DNA of 64,000 nt from CBDIBC01 sp965276635 (GCA_965276635.1 CBDIBC010000004.1:186001-250000), one strand, 5' to 3'. Shown: positions 25,808 through 34,858, counted from the first letter of the stretch. The notes: generated by a model not told the origin, from the sequence alone. A program made the numbers and translations.

Positions 25808-28264
25808 TCAGCGGGTCCAGGTCACTGCGTTGGCGTCGACCTCTGCGCCGGTCCAGGTGCCGGTGGGATCGACGTGCGCCGGCGACCAGGCCAGCCGGGG
25901 ATCGAGGAGGCGCCGCAGTCGCATGGTGCGGGGCGCGGCCCCGGCGAGCACCGTGGCCACACGACGGGCGGCCTGGTCGGCGGCCGCCACCTGCGCCGGT
26001 GAGGCGTCGTCGGGGTCATAGGACGCACCGGTGACGCAGGTGGCCAGGTGGTGGAGGCTCTCGTCGACCAACCCCCGGCCGAGCAGGAGGCGAAGCTGCG
26101 CGGTCGCCCTCTCCGCGAACTCGACCAGGGTCTCATCGCCGTGGCGCCAGATCTGCCACCATCCCAGCAGCTCTGCCGTCTCGGCCCAGCCGACCAGGAT
26201 GTGGGCGGCTCCGACCGCCTGGTCGCCGGGTTGGCCCTGCCGGCCGCGTCCCGGTGCCCGGTGCCGGCGGGGTCCCGTCGCCCGCTGCCGGCGGCCAGCC
26301 CAACGAACCCGCCGGACGACGATGTTGACGCCTATCCACGCGAGCAGCGCGGCGGCGGCGCAGCCCAGAACCAGCAACGCCACCGCCGCCGAGGCGTGGT
26401 GGTGGTGGACAGCAGCAGCAGGTGTGGACTGCGAGCCCGCCGGCACGGGCTTGTGGATCGACCCCACCGGGCTCGGGGTGGTGGACGATGTCGGCAACGT
26501 CGTCTGGGTGGTGGCCGCCGGTCCGCTGTCGTTCCCGGTCGTGTTCCCCGTGTACGCACTGGTGCCGGGGATCTGGAAGCCACCGCCCTTGGTGGGCTCG
26601 AACGGCAGCCAGCCGAGCTGGCGGAAGTAGACCTCGGGCCAGGTGTGGGCGTCGGAATCGGTGACGTGGTACACGCCCTGGCTGTCGCGCAGCCCGGTGG
26701 CGAAGCCCACGGCCAGACGGGTCGGGAGCCCCACCGCACGGGCCAGCACGGCGTAGGCGCCGGCGAACTGCTGGCAGTAGCCGGTCTGGGTGTCGAACAG
26801 GAACGTCGAAAGGGCTGCATTGCCGGACCCGTCGGAGATGGGCCGCAAGCTGTAGTGGAACTGGGGTCCCTGGAAGTAGTCCTGCAAGGCGATGGCCTTC
26901 TGGTACTCCGTCTGAGCATGGGCGGCGGCGACGATGGAGGCCGCCAGACGGCGGACGCGTGCCGGCACCGACGAGGGAAGCGTCAGGTACGTCGGCAACC
27001 CGGCGGGGGCCGCACCGGCCGCGTTCAGCTGAGTCGGGTCCAGTGTGGCCAGGTACTGATACGACGTGAGGCGGTAGGCGAGGCCGTTGGATGTGGACTT
27101 GGCGGCCAGCAGGCTGCTCGACACCGGGTCCCAGCTGACGTGTCCGCCGCCTGCCACGGCGGTGGGATTGAAGGCGGTCGGCATCCAGATCGAGTCCAGG
27201 TTCTGGATGTGGAACTGCGCCGTCACCTCTCGTGCGGGCAGCGTTGGCTGGCCGGGGAGGCGGCCGCTGGTCCCGGTGTAGGAATCGGTCGACTGCCATT
27301 GCGCGCCGGTGAAGGTGTCCAGCGAGGTCAGGCGCCAGTAGGAGGGGACGGGGCTGGCGACGGTGAACACCGGGAGCAGGTCGTCCTGGAGGAGTCGGGT
27401 CTGCAGATCGGCGATGGGGCTGGGGACCGACCGGTTCCCGCCCGTGCCGCCGATCCCGTGGTGCCAGCCGAGCAGGCCCTGACCCTCCGTATGGGGCAGC
27501 GCGGGCGTCACCACCAGGGCCGCGAGGAGGGCCGCACCGGCGGCGCCGGCGCCGACCGCGGCGGCTGCCCCGGACAGGCTCCCGGACCGATTGGCGAACC
27601 ACACCACACCGTCGTCGCCGACTGCGGCCCGCTGCACCAGCCAGAACGCCAGGATTGTGACGAGGATCAGCAGCACGGCCGGCAGCCGGCCGGAGGTCGC
27701 GCCGAAGATGCAACAGGCGAGGAACAGGGCGAAGGCCGGGGTCGCGGCCCGGAGGCCACCGCGCCAACGGAAGGTTAGCCAGTCGGCGGACACGGCGACG
27801 ACGCCGACGCCGCACGCGGCCAGGAGACGGAAGCCGGTGGTGGCATCTGTCGGAGCCAGCACGGTGGGAAAGTCGCGTCGGGCCTCACGGAGCGACGTCG
27901 ATACCACGTGCCAGGTGTGGCCGAGAGGGAGGCCAGCGGTGAGCGAGCCTGGCACCACTGTCCACGCTGTCAGCAAGACGACGGCGGCCACACCGATCAC
28001 CGCGGCGGCCAGCCCGGGCCACCCCAATCGGCGCGTCGCCCAGCACACCAGATGGACTCCGACCGCCACGACCAGCATCGGGACGATCCAGCTGGGATCG
28101 CGGAACACCCGGCCGAAGCCGGCGGCCGCGGCCAGGGTCATGGCGGCCAGGGCGATGGTGAGCATGGCGTCCGCCCGACCTGGCATCACATCCGGGCCCG
28201 GCGTCGGCGGTGACGCCGGCGCCGGGGCTGCCGGAGCTGGAGCAGATGGGCGCGTCGTCAGCAC
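25808..28264 (-). CDS. Membrane transglutaminase-like protein (TgpA family)
   Basis: 818 residues. The first 230 or so contain about six membrane helices; the extracytoplasmic part holds a transglutaminase core with the catalytic Cys near 497 (GYCQQFAGAYAVLARAVGLP) and a His-Asp region (DSDAHTWPEVYF). One more helix near 625-650 precedes a cytosolic C-terminal segment resembling DUF4129. It is the third gene of the moxR-DUF58-tgpA operon. Such operons probably assemble or crosslink cell-envelope proteins; the substrate is unknown. GTG at 28264, 25 bases after the DUF58 gene. Confidence 0.9.
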   Translation of the reverse strand: MLTTRPSAPAPAAPAPASPPTPGPDVMPGRADAMLTIALAAMTLAAAAGFGRVFRDPSWIVPMLVVAVGVHLVCWATRRLGWPGLAAAVIGVAAVVLLTAWTVVPGSLTAGLPLGHTWHVVSTSLREARRDFPTVLAPTDATTGFRLLAACGVGVVAVSADWLTFRWRGGLRAATPAFALFLACCIFGATSGRLPAVLLILVTILAFWLVQRAAVGDDGVVWFANRSGSLSGAAAAVGAGAAGAALLAALVVTPALPHTEGQGLLGWHHGIGGTGGNRSVPSPIADLQTRLLQDDLLPVFTVASPVPSYWRLTSLDTFTGAQWQSTDSYTGTSGRLPGQPTLPAREVTAQFHIQNLDSIWMPTAFNPTAVAGGGHVSWDPVSSSLLAAKSTSNGLAYRLTSYQYLATLDPTQLNAAGAAPAGLPTYLTLPSSVPARVRRLAASIVAAAHAQTEYQKAIALQDYFQGPQFHYSLRPISDGSGNAALSTFLFDTQTGYCQQFAGAYAVLARAVGLPTRLAVGFATGLRDSQGVYHVTDSDAHTWPEVYFRQLGWLPFEPTKGGGFQIPGTSAYTGNTTGNDSGPAATTQTTLPTSSTTPSPVGSIHKPVPAGSQSTPAAAVHHHHASAAVALLVLGCAAAALLAWIGVNIVVRRVRWAGRRQRATGPRRHRAPGRGRQGQPGDQAVGAAHILVGWAETAELLGWWQIWRHGDETLVEFAERATAQLRLLLGRGLVDESLHHLATCVTGASYDPDDASPAQVAAADQAARRVATVLAGAAPRTMRLRRLLDPRLAWSPAHVDPTGTWTGAEVDANAVTWTR

Positions 28265-28289
28265 GACTGTCCGGTCACGCCAGTCCGAG

Positions 28290-29522
28290 TCACGTTGGCG
28301 GTCCTGACAGGCTGTGGGCGGGTGCCGTCGGCAGCCGGGCGTTGGCCGCCTGCCAGGCGTCGGCGAAGGGACGGTCGCCGCCGCAGCGGATCACGCCGGC
28401 GGCGATCGGCGGCAGGTGGCGGGCCGGGGTGGGAGGATCGGTCGCGACGATGACTATGGTCAGCTGGCGGTGTGTCCGACCGGTGCGGGACAGGCTGACC
28501 AGGTCGGCATCGGAGATGCGGTCGGATACGAGGACGACCAGCCCTCCGCCGGTCCATGGGGCCGTTGCCAGCCCCAGCCGGGTGGCCAGGGGCGGGTCCG
28601 CCCCGTCTGGGTTGCGGCGCGAGTGGGGCGCGGCGGACGCCAGATCGTCGAGGAGCAGCGCGACGTGGGTCGCGGTCGTATCGAACCGGCGCCGGGTGGG
28701 TCGCCCGGTGTGGATCAGCCGCACGCGCAGGCCCTCTCTGATGCCGGCCGCCACCACACTGGCTGCGGCCGAGAGGGCGGCCTCGAGTGCGTCGACGGAC
28801 CACCTGTCGCTGCGCAGGTCGACCGCGACGGTGAGGCGCCCGCGGTTGATGGCCTCCTCCTGGCGGATCATCAGCTCGTCCAGCCGCGCCGTGGATGCCC
28901 AGTGCACCCGACGGAGGTCGTCGCCGGGGCGGTACTCGCGCACGGCGTAGAACTCGTCGCCCCCGAGCGACGGCCGGGGGGAGCCGTCGCTGGACCGTCG
29001 CTCATACCCGGAGGACAGCCGGGGTGCGGCCACGAGCTCGACGCGGGGGTGCACGGTGAGCGTGGAGGGTTTCGCCGTGCGGCGGGTGATGGCGACGAGG
29101 CCGAAGGGGTCGGCCAGCGTCAGCTCGAGCGGTCCGAGGCTGAACACGCCGCGACGGGCGCCGGGGACACCGTACGCAGCTCGTCGGGTCTCTCCCGGCC
29201 GGAGGGGGGCGATGCCGAACGACGCCCGTCGTTGGCCGTCGTCGAAGGGATCTCGGGCGGTGAGGACGGGGGACTGGTGCAGTGAGCGGTTGGTGACGGT
29301 CAGCACCACCCGCGCTGAATCACCGACGGCGATCCGCGCCGGCGACAGGTGGCGGCGGGCGTCGAGCTGCCAGCTGCGCCCGTGCACCCATGCGGCGCAC
29401 ACCCCGATGAGGATGATGGCCGCGGCGGCCACCGCGTACAGCTCCTCGATGCCGAACAGTCCCGCCGCCACCCCGGCCAGGATGGCCACCGCGCCGAGTG
29501 ACCAACCTCGCGGCGTGAGCAT
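28290..29522 (-). CDS. DUF58 (vWA-like) protein of the MoxR operon
   Basis: 410 residues. Two N-terminal membrane helices (about 8-45), a beta-rich middle (SPARIAVGDSARVVLTVTNR) and the DUF58 signature EFYAVREYRPGDDLRRVHW near residue 195, followed by a von Willebrand A-like fold (LTVAVDLRSDRW). DUF58 proteins act with MoxR ATPases, possibly as metal-dependent adaptors. Start ATG at 29522, 6 bases after the moxR stop. Confidence 0.9.
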   Translation of the reverse strand: MLTPRGWSLGAVAILAGVAAGLFGIEELYAVAAAAIILIGVCAAWVHGRSWQLDARRHLSPARIAVGDSARVVLTVTNRSLHQSPVLTARDPFDDGQRRASFGIAPLRPGETRRAAYGVPGARRGVFSLGPLELTLADPFGLVAITRRTAKPSTLTVHPRVELVAAPRLSSGYERRSSDGSPRPSLGGDEFYAVREYRPGDDLRRVHWASTARLDELMIRQEEAINRGRLTVAVDLRSDRWSVDALEAALSAAASVVAAGIREGLRVRLIHTGRPTRRRFDTTATHVALLLDDLASAAPHSRRNPDGADPPLATRLGLATAPWTGGGLVVLVSDRISDADLVSLSRTGRTHRQLTIVIVATDPPTPARHLPPIAAGVIRCGGDRPFADAWQAANARLPTAPAHSLSGPPT

Positions 29523-29528
29523 CGGCGC

Positions 29529-30512
29529 TCAGGCCGTCTGGCGGGCCGCGGGTACGGCCACGCTGCGGAGGACATCGGTTATGACCTCGGCCTTGGATGT
29601 GCCCGCCATGACCGTTTCGGGAGCCAGGACCAGGCGGTGGCCGAGCACCGGACCCATCAGCACCTTGATGTCGTCGGGGACGACATACGCCCGACCGAGT
29701 GACGCAGCCAACGCCCGCGCCGCGGCCTGCAGCCCGAGGGCGGCGCGCGGCGACATGCCCAGCGCCAACGCCGGGTGGCGTCGGGTCGCGGTGGCCAGGT
29801 CGACGATGTAGCTCTTGAGCGCGGCTGCGACGTGCACCTTGGTTGCCGTCTCGATCAGCGCCGAGACCGTATCGGGCCCGGCCACCGGGCCCAGCTCGTC
29901 GACCGACAGGGCCGAGGCCTGCTGGTCGAGCATGCTGATCTCTGCCTGGCGATCGGGATAGCCCATGCGAACCCGCAGCAAGAAGCGGTCGAGTTGGCTC
30001 TCGGGCAGGGGATAGGTGCCTTCGTGCTCGCTGGGGTTCTGGGTGGCGATCACCAGGAACGGGGAAGGCAGCCGGTAGGTCTCTCCGTCGGCGGTGACCT
30101 GCCGTTCCTCCATAGCCTCCAGCAGCGCCGACTGTGTCTTCGGCGACGCCCGGTTTATCTCGTCGCCGAGCACCACGTTGGCGAAGATGCCGCCGGGCCG
30201 GAACGTGAAGGTACCGGTGTTCCGGTCATAGATGCTCGCGCCGGTCACGTCGGAGGGGAGCAGGTCCGGGGTGAACTGGATTCGGCTCCAGTTCAGACCG
30301 AACGAGCGGGCCAGGGCCTTGGCCAAGCTGGTCTTCCCGACGCCCGGGACGTCTTCGAGCAGCAGGTGTCCCTGGGCCGCCACGCACACGAGCGCCAGCC
30401 GGGTGGGGTCCTCCTTGCCGAGCAGGACCTGGGACACGTTGGCCACCACCGCGTCGAAGGCGGCGGAGAAGGTGTCCGCTCCCGCCGAGTCCGCCATGCC
30501 TTCCCTGAGCAC
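29529..30512 (-). CDS. MoxR-family AAA+ ATPase
   Basis: 327 residues. Walker A in LLLEDVPGVGKTSLAKALA, Walker B in VVLGDEINRASPKTQSALLEAMEE, sensor 1 in VIATQNPSEHEGTYPLPESQ, and the late arginine/lid region MSPRAALGLQAAARALA. MoxR ATPases work as chaperones for maturation of DUF58/vWA partners encoded next door. GTG at 30512 is chosen for the GGAGG 5 bases upstream; ATG at 30497 is the alternative. The gene is divergent from the ROK kinase gene. Confidence 0.92.
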   Translation of the reverse strand: MLREGMADSAGADTFSAAFDAVVANVSQVLLGKEDPTRLALVCVAAQGHLLLEDVPGVGKTSLAKALARSFGLNWSRIQFTPDLLPSDVTGASIYDRNTGTFTFRPGGIFANVVLGDEINRASPKTQSALLEAMEERQVTADGETYRLPSPFLVIATQNPSEHEGTYPLPESQLDRFLLRVRMGYPDRQAEISMLDQQASALSVDELGPVAGPDTVSALIETATKVHVAAALKSYIVDLATATRRHPALALGMSPRAALGLQAAARALAASLGRAYVVPDDIKVLMGPVLGHRLVLAPETVMAGTSKAEVITDVLRSVAVPAARQTA

Positions 30513-30599
30513 CGAGCCCTCCCGTGGACGCTGGCCGTAGCGTACCGGTCCGGATGGCGGCTCTGGGACGCCCATCGACCGTCCCATGAGCCGGTGGGC

Positions 30600-30605
30600 T
30601 ACCGT
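30600..30605 (+). promoter_or_regulatory. Probable -10 box (TACCGT) of the ROK kinase gene, leaderless layout
   Basis: Hexamer ends 6 bases before the GTG at 30612. Confidence 0.45.
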
Positions 30606-30611
30606 GCGGCC

Positions 30612-31490
30612 GTGCCGGGAACGCTCGTGTTGGCCGTGGACATCGGCGGCACGAAGCTGGCGGTGGGCCTGGTGGACGAGATCGGCGCCCTGCGCTGGTC
30701 GGCGCAGGGTGCCACCCCTGCGGGTGGCTCGGCCGACGAGGTGTGGGCCGCGCTGGAGAACCTGCTCGGCCAGGTGCCACCCGACGCCGATCCTCGGCTC
30801 TGCGGCGTCGGCTGCGGGGGACCGATGGCCCGGGGCGGCGAGACCGTGTCACCCCTGAACATCCACGGCTGGCGGGACTTTCCGCTCCGCCGCCGCCTGG
30901 CTGCGCGCACCGGGCTGACGACGACCGTGGACAACGACGCCAAGGCGTTGGCGCTGGCCGAGGGCTGGCGCGGTGCTGCGGTCGGGACGACCGACTACCT
31001 GTCGCTCGTCGTGTCCACCGGTGTGGGTGGTGGCGTGGTGACCGACGGCCGGCTGCTCGACGGCGCCGCCGGCAATGCCGGCCACGTTGGCCACGTGATC
31101 GTCGAGCCCGACGGGCATCCCTGCGGCTGCGGCGCCTCCGGCTGCCTGGAGGCGGAGGCGTCGGGGACGGCGATCGCACGCATCACCGGCCGCCCGCCGG
31201 CCGAAGCACCCCCTGCGCTCCGAGCCAGGACGGGCACGCTCGTCGGGCGGGGGGTGGCGTCGGTGGCGAACCTGCTCGACCTGCGGTTGGCGACCGTCGC
31301 CGGCTCCGTCGCCCTCGGCTACGGGGCCACCTTCTTCGCTGCCGCCCAGGTCGAGCTCGATGCCCGCTGCCGCCTGGACTTCTCGACGGGTTGTCGCATC
31401 GTCCCCAGCGGGCTGGGCGCCGACGGCCCGCTCGTCGGCGCCGCCGCCGTGGCCTACCGTGCGGGCGGCCTGATCGGCTCGTCCCGGTGA
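30612..31490 (+). CDS. ROK-family sugar kinase (probable glucokinase)
   Basis: 292 residues. Phosphate-binding AVDIGGTKLAVGLVDE at residues 9-24, TVDNDAKALALAEG, glycine loop STGVGGGVVTDG and the zinc-binding ROK signature GCGASGCLEAEASG. The length and the second sugar motif fit glucokinases, but other hexose or N-acetylhexosamine kinases share these. GTG at 30612 directly precedes the first strand. It is divergent from the moxR operon. Confidence 0.87.
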   Translation: MPGTLVLAVDIGGTKLAVGLVDEIGALRWSAQGATPAGGSADEVWAALENLLGQVPPDADPRLCGVGCGGPMARGGETVSPLNIHGWRDFPLRRRLAARTGLTTTVDNDAKALALAEGWRGAAVGTTDYLSLVVSTGVGGGVVTDGRLLDGAAGNAGHVGHVIVEPDGHPCGCGASGCLEAEASGTAIARITGRPPAEAPPALRARTGTLVGRGVASVANLLDLRLATVAGSVALGYGATFFAAAQVELDARCRLDFSTGCRIVPSGLGADGPLVGAAAVAYRAGGLIGSSR

Positions 31491-31515
31491 GGGCTTGCGG
31501 GTGAGGCTCGCTCCG

Positions 31516-31543
31516 TCGCGGCCCATCCTGTCGCGGCTCATCC
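31516..31543 (+). repeat. 15-base tandem repeat after the ROK gene
   Basis: TCGCGGCCCATCC (31516) and TCGCGGCTCATCC (31531), with a weaker third copy beginning near 31545. It lies in the short gap before the next small gene. Confidence 0.6.
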
Positions 31544-31574
31544 CGGCGCGGCACTGCCTGATCGGAGCGGCGGG

Positions 31575-31811
31575 GTGAGGCGGTCCGTGGTGCTGGCCGT
31601 GGCCCGGCGCCCCGATCTGTGGCTTACGGGTGTGATCCTCGGCATCCGGCTCGGCCGCTGGCGCCAGTGGCCGCCCCGCGTGGGCCCGGGGTCGGAATAC
31701 GTCCGGTTCCGGCTCATCACCATGTACGGCGACGAGTCCGGGTCGATCTCCGGTCCGGAGGCCGTGGCCTACCTGGAATGGTGTCGACGGATGCGCAGGG
31801 GTGCGAGGTAA
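31575..31811 (+). CDS. Small conserved actinobacterial protein of unknown function
   Basis: 78 residues: a basic N-terminus with RRPDLWLTGVILGIRLGRWR, a central EYVRFRLITMYGD and a C-terminal EAVAYLEWCRRMRRG. I recall short actinobacterial proteins with the same tripartite pattern (YLRFRmvT-Y-G and YL-WCR near the end), so I treat it as real, but I have no function. GTG at 31575 is the only start giving the full pattern. Possibly cotranscribed with the ROK gene 84 bases upstream. Confidence 0.7.
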   Translation: MRRSVVLAVARRPDLWLTGVILGIRLGRWRQWPPRVGPGSEYVRFRLITMYGDESGSISGPEAVAYLEWCRRMRRGAR

Positions 31812-31850
31812 CGTCTCGGGCGTGCGTCCCGAGCCGATACGGAGGCGGGC

Positions 31851-32447
31851 ATGGATGGCGGCGCGGGCTACGGCCCGGGCCCTGGTGGTCGCGCAGCGAC
31901 CACGGGTCGGACGCCGGTAGGGGCGGGTTCGGGCATGTCGCAGTCGCTCGTCCTGAACGCCACCTACGAGCCACTCTGCGTCGTGTCCAGCCGGCGAGCG
32001 CTGCTGTTGGTGCTCGACGCCAAGGCGGAGCTGATCCACGCCACCGACCGGCTCTTTCGCGCCGAGCGGGTCAGCTTCTCCGAACCCTCGGTGGTCCGCC
32101 TCTCCTACTACGTGAAGGTGCCGTACCAGGCCCGGGTGGCACTGAACCGGCGCGCCGTGTTCGCCAGGGACGGGCATCGTTGCCAGTACTGCGGTGGGTC
32201 GGCGGAGAACATCGACCATGTGATCCCCCGGAGCAAGGGTGGGACCCACGCGTGGGACAACGTGGTGGCGGCCTGTCGGCCCTGCAACAGCGCCAAGCGC
32301 GACCGCATGCTCGAGGACAGTGGCATGAGGTTGCGCAGCCCGCCGGCGGCCCCCCGGGAACGGACGTGGATCCTGGCGACGAGCGGCGCAGTGCGGGCCG
32401 ACTGGGAGCCGTACCTGGGGAGGACGTCAGCCGTCCGGTCTGCGTGA
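31851..32447 (+). CDS. HNH endonuclease domain protein
   Basis: 198 residues. After a Gly-rich start, SQSLVLNATYEPLCVVSSRR is the usual N-terminus of this actinobacterial HNH family; the nuclease part has CQYCGGSAENIDHVIPRSKG, DNVVAACRPCNSAKRD, with two zinc-binding Cys pairs. The family is widespread and chromosomal; its role is unknown, perhaps DNA repair. ATG at 31851 has a GGAGG 5 bases upstream; the internal ATG at 31935, where the conserved part begins, is an alternative. A TAACGT hexamer at 31809-31814 may be the -10. Confidence 0.88.
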   Translation: MDGGAGYGPGPGGRAATTGRTPVGAGSGMSQSLVLNATYEPLCVVSSRRALLLVLDAKAELIHATDRLFRAERVSFSEPSVVRLSYYVKVPYQARVALNRRAVFARDGHRCQYCGGSAENIDHVIPRSKGGTHAWDNVVAACRPCNSAKRDRMLEDSGMRLRSPPAAPRERTWILATSGAVRADWEPYLGRTSAVRSA

Positions 32448-32457
32448 TCCACCGAGG

Positions 32458-33171
32458 GTGACGGGGTGGACCGTCGAACGGGCCTCGGGTGGGGCGGCCG
32501 GCCTCCATGCCGTGTCAGCAGAGCTGGTGGCGTCGACCGTCGCCGCTCCGGCCACGCCTCGCGTCCGGATCCTCGATGCCGTGCGGCCCGCCGTCGTCCT
32601 GGGCAGCGGCCAGCCGCTGGCCCACGTGGACCACGCCGCCCTCGAGCGGCAGGGCTGGGACCTCGCCCGGCGGCGTAGCGGGGGGGGAGCCGTCCTGGTG
32701 GGCGTGGACGAGGTCCTCTGGGTCGACGTGATCGTGCCGGTGGGCGATCCGCTGTGGTCGGACGACGTCCGAATGGCAAGCGCGTGGCTGGGTGCGTGCT
32801 GGAGCCAGGCCCTGGCCCGGACGGGTCCGGGGGGCGGAGAGGTCTGGGCCGGCGGCCTGGTGGCGCCGCGCTGGTCGGACCGGGTGTGCTTCGCCGGCCT
32901 CGGTCCCGGGGAGGTGACGGTGGGCGGCCGCAAGATGGTCGGCCTGGCCCAGCGCCGCACCCGGCGGGCCGCTCTCTTCCAGACGGCGGCCCTGCTGCGC
33001 TGGCATCCCGCTGATCTGGTCGGGGTCATGGCCTTCGACGGCGGCGCCGCGGCCCGGTCCGCAGCGGCGTCCGAGCTGGCCGGAGTCGCGCGCGGCGCCG
33101 GGCCATCGGTGCGCGACGACCTCCTCGAGGCGCTCCTCCACGCCCTGGCCCGTCGTCGGGAGATGGCATGA
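32458..33171 (+). CDS. Lipoate--protein ligase A / biotin ligase fold protein
   Basis: 237 residues. The LplA/BPL catalytic fold is recognised from RRRSGGGAVLVGVDEVLWVD (the substrate loop) and VTVGGRKMVGLAQRRTRRA, with the lysine that binds the acyl-adenylate. It is shorter than full LplA (about 330), lacking the accessory domain, so it may be an octanoyl- or lipoyl-transferase or a scavenging ligase. GTG at 32458, 10 bases after the HNH gene. Its stop overlaps an upstream ATG of the SDR frame, suggesting an operon. Confidence 0.8.
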   Translation: MTGWTVERASGGAAGLHAVSAELVASTVAAPATPRVRILDAVRPAVVLGSGQPLAHVDHAALERQGWDLARRRSGGGAVLVGVDEVLWVDVIVPVGDPLWSDDVRMASAWLGACWSQALARTGPGGGEVWAGGLVAPRWSDRVCFAGLGPGEVTVGGRKMVGLAQRRTRRAALFQTAALLRWHPADLVGVMAFDGGAAARSAAASELAGVARGAGPSVRDDLLEALLHALARRREMA

Positions 33172-33200
33172 TCGGACGTCCGACGGCTGGAGAGGGCTTC

Positions 33201-34079
33201 ATGGGTGCACTGGAGGGGAAGGTGGCGATCGTCACCGGCGGGGGGCGTGGCCTGGGGCGGGCGCACGCCCACTTCCTGGCCTCGGAGGGTGCGCGGGTGC
33301 TGGTCAACGATCCCGGGAGACGGATGGACGGTGGTGGCGACGACCGCACCCTGGCGGCGACCGTGGCCGACGAGATCACCGCAGCCGGCGGTCGGGCCGA
33401 GGCCAACGTGGACGATGTCACCGAGTGGGCCAGTGGACAGCACCTGATCCGCCACGCGGTGGACGCCTTCGGCCGCCTGGACATCCTGGTGAACAACGCC
33501 GGCCACCTCCGAGACCGCCTCCTCGTCAACATGTCCGAGGAGGAGTGGGACACGGTGGTGGATGTCCATCTCAAAGGGCATTTCGTTGCCCTCCGCCATG
33601 CGGCCGCCTATTGGCGGGCGCGCGCCAAGGCCGGGGAAGAGGTGGGCGCATCGGTGATCAACACCTCGTCCACCTCGGGGCTGCAGGGCAATCCGGGCCA
33701 GACCAACTACGGCGCAGCCAAGGCGGCCATCGGCGCGCTGACCATCATCGCTGCTCAGGAGCTGAGCCGCTACGGGGTCCGGGTGAACGCCATCGTGCCG
33801 CTGGCTCGGACGAGGTTGACCCAGGCCACCCCCGGGTTGGGGGAGATGATCGCCGCCCCGACCGAGGACGGTCGGTTCGACGAGTGGGACCCGGCGAACG
33901 TCTCCCCGCTCGTGGGGTGGTTGGCCACCGACCGCTGTACGGTCACCGGCCGGGTGCTGGCCATCTTCGGCGGCACCATCCAGCCTATGACCGGCTGGAC
34001 CAAGGAGGTCGGCATCTCCCGCAACGAGCGCTGGACGATCGACCGCATCGACGAAGAGCTCCCGGCCCTCCTCACCTGA
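33201..34079 (+). CDS. Short-chain dehydrogenase/reductase
   Basis: 292 residues. Cofactor loop VAIVTGGGRGLGRAHA at residues 8-23, NNAG near 97, catalytic Ser region VINTSSTSGLQG and YxxxK as NYGAAKAAIGAL. The long C-terminus with GWTKEVGISRNERW is typical of SDRs related to the dehydrogenase domain of multifunctional beta-oxidation enzymes; a 3-hydroxyacyl substrate is possible but not proven. ATG at 33201 has GGAGAGGG 4 bases upstream; an ATG at 33168 overlapping the previous stop is the alternative. Confidence 0.87.
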   Translation: MGALEGKVAIVTGGGRGLGRAHAHFLASEGARVLVNDPGRRMDGGGDDRTLAATVADEITAAGGRAEANVDDVTEWASGQHLIRHAVDAFGRLDILVNNAGHLRDRLLVNMSEEEWDTVVDVHLKGHFVALRHAAAYWRARAKAGEEVGASVINTSSTSGLQGNPGQTNYGAAKAAIGALTIIAAQELSRYGVRVNAIVPLARTRLTQATPGLGEMIAAPTEDGRFDEWDPANVSPLVGWLATDRCTVTGRVLAIFGGTIQPMTGWTKEVGISRNERWTIDRIDEELPALLT

Positions 34080-34168
34080 CGCTCCTGGCCGGCGGCGCGC
34101 CGGCGGCGCCTGTCGGACCCGACGGCGTCCCAGCGGCGCGCCATGTCGGCCAACGCCACGTGCGTCCC

Positions 34169-34218
34169 ATCGTTCGCGCGTTTGCCCACGAACGTCCCTG
34201 GGCTAACGCGCGAACGAT
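34169..34218. repeat. 50-base palindromic dispersed repeat, copy 2
   Basis: ATCGTTCGCGCGTTTGCCCA (34169-34188) faces TGGGCTAACGCGCGAACGAT (34199-34218), one mismatch, 10-base spacer. Compared with the copy at 21296-21345 in reverse orientation, arms and most of the spacer (ACGTCCC) are the same. It sits 90 bases after the SDR gene and 75 bases before the mraZ promoter, so it could insulate them. Confidence 0.9.
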
Positions 34219-34292
34219 GAAGCGCTGACCCGCTCTCGCGGAGGTCGGTGTGAGGCGTTGGAGGCTTTGGCGCGCCATGAGGAGTGGAATGG

Positions 34293-34335
34293 TTGACTTG
34301 TGGGGTGTGGGGGTTTAAAGTGGCGCCAGGTGGAT
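34293..34335 (+). promoter_or_regulatory. mraZ promoter with possible MraZ boxes
   Basis: TTGACT (34293-34298), a 17-base spacer and TAAAGT (34316-34321) form a good promoter for the division cluster. Four GTGG repeats (starts 34300, 34307, 34320, 34330) overlap the spacer and the initiation region; repeated GTGG or TGGG boxes are the known operator of MraZ, so autoregulation is likely. The rest of the 308-base gap from 34080 holds only this and the palindrome. Confidence 0.6.
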
Positions 34336-34387
34336 CGAAGGGGAGGGGCCCCCGAGGACCCGGGCAAAGGACGGAGTGGAGTGACAA

Positions 34388-34858
34388 GTGGGGCCGAGAT
34401 TCTTCGGGAGGTTCGAGCACTCCCTGGATCCCAAGGGCAGGGTCATCCTGCCGGCACGGCTGCGCACGTCATTCGAGACGCGCGCCTACCTGGCCACCCA
34501 CGACGAGGGTTGCCTCGCCTTGTGGACACCCGAGGAGTTCGAGACCAAGTTCGCCGAGATGGAAGCCAACCAGAATCGCAGCCGCGACGACCGCAACCTG
34601 GCCCGGGTGTGGGCCGCGGGCCTGGTCGAGATCGAGCTCGACCGGCAGGGCCGGGTCGCCATCCCCGGCTACCTTCGCAAGTACGCGGGCCTGACCGGTG
34701 CCGTCCTGGTGCTCGGCGCCCTGAACCGGGTCGAGCTGTGGGACCCCGGGGTATGGGCCGACCGAGTCGGGCCGGCCGAGTCCCGCATGTCACACGGATC
34801 ACCCGAGCCGGTGTCGGAGACGGCCGCCTCCTCGGCGTCACCCGCCGGTCAGGACTGA
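34388..34858 (+). CDS. mraZ: Transcriptional regulator MraZ
   Basis: 156 residues. Two SpoVT/AbrB-type DXXXR repeats: FFGRFEHSLDPKGRVILPAR near residues 5-24 and EIELDRQGRVAIPGYLRKY near 81-99. MraZ forms a ring that binds repeats in its own promoter and controls the division-and-cell-wall cluster. The C-terminal 25 residues are a Ser/Ala/Pro tail. GTG at 34388 immediately precedes the conserved start. Confidence 0.93.
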   Translation: MGPRFFGRFEHSLDPKGRVILPARLRTSFETRAYLATHDEGCLALWTPEEFETKFAEMEANQNRSRDDRNLARVWAAGLVEIELDRQGRVAIPGYLRKYAGLTGAVLVLGALNRVELWDPGVWADRVGPAESRMSHGSPEPVSETAASSASPAGQD

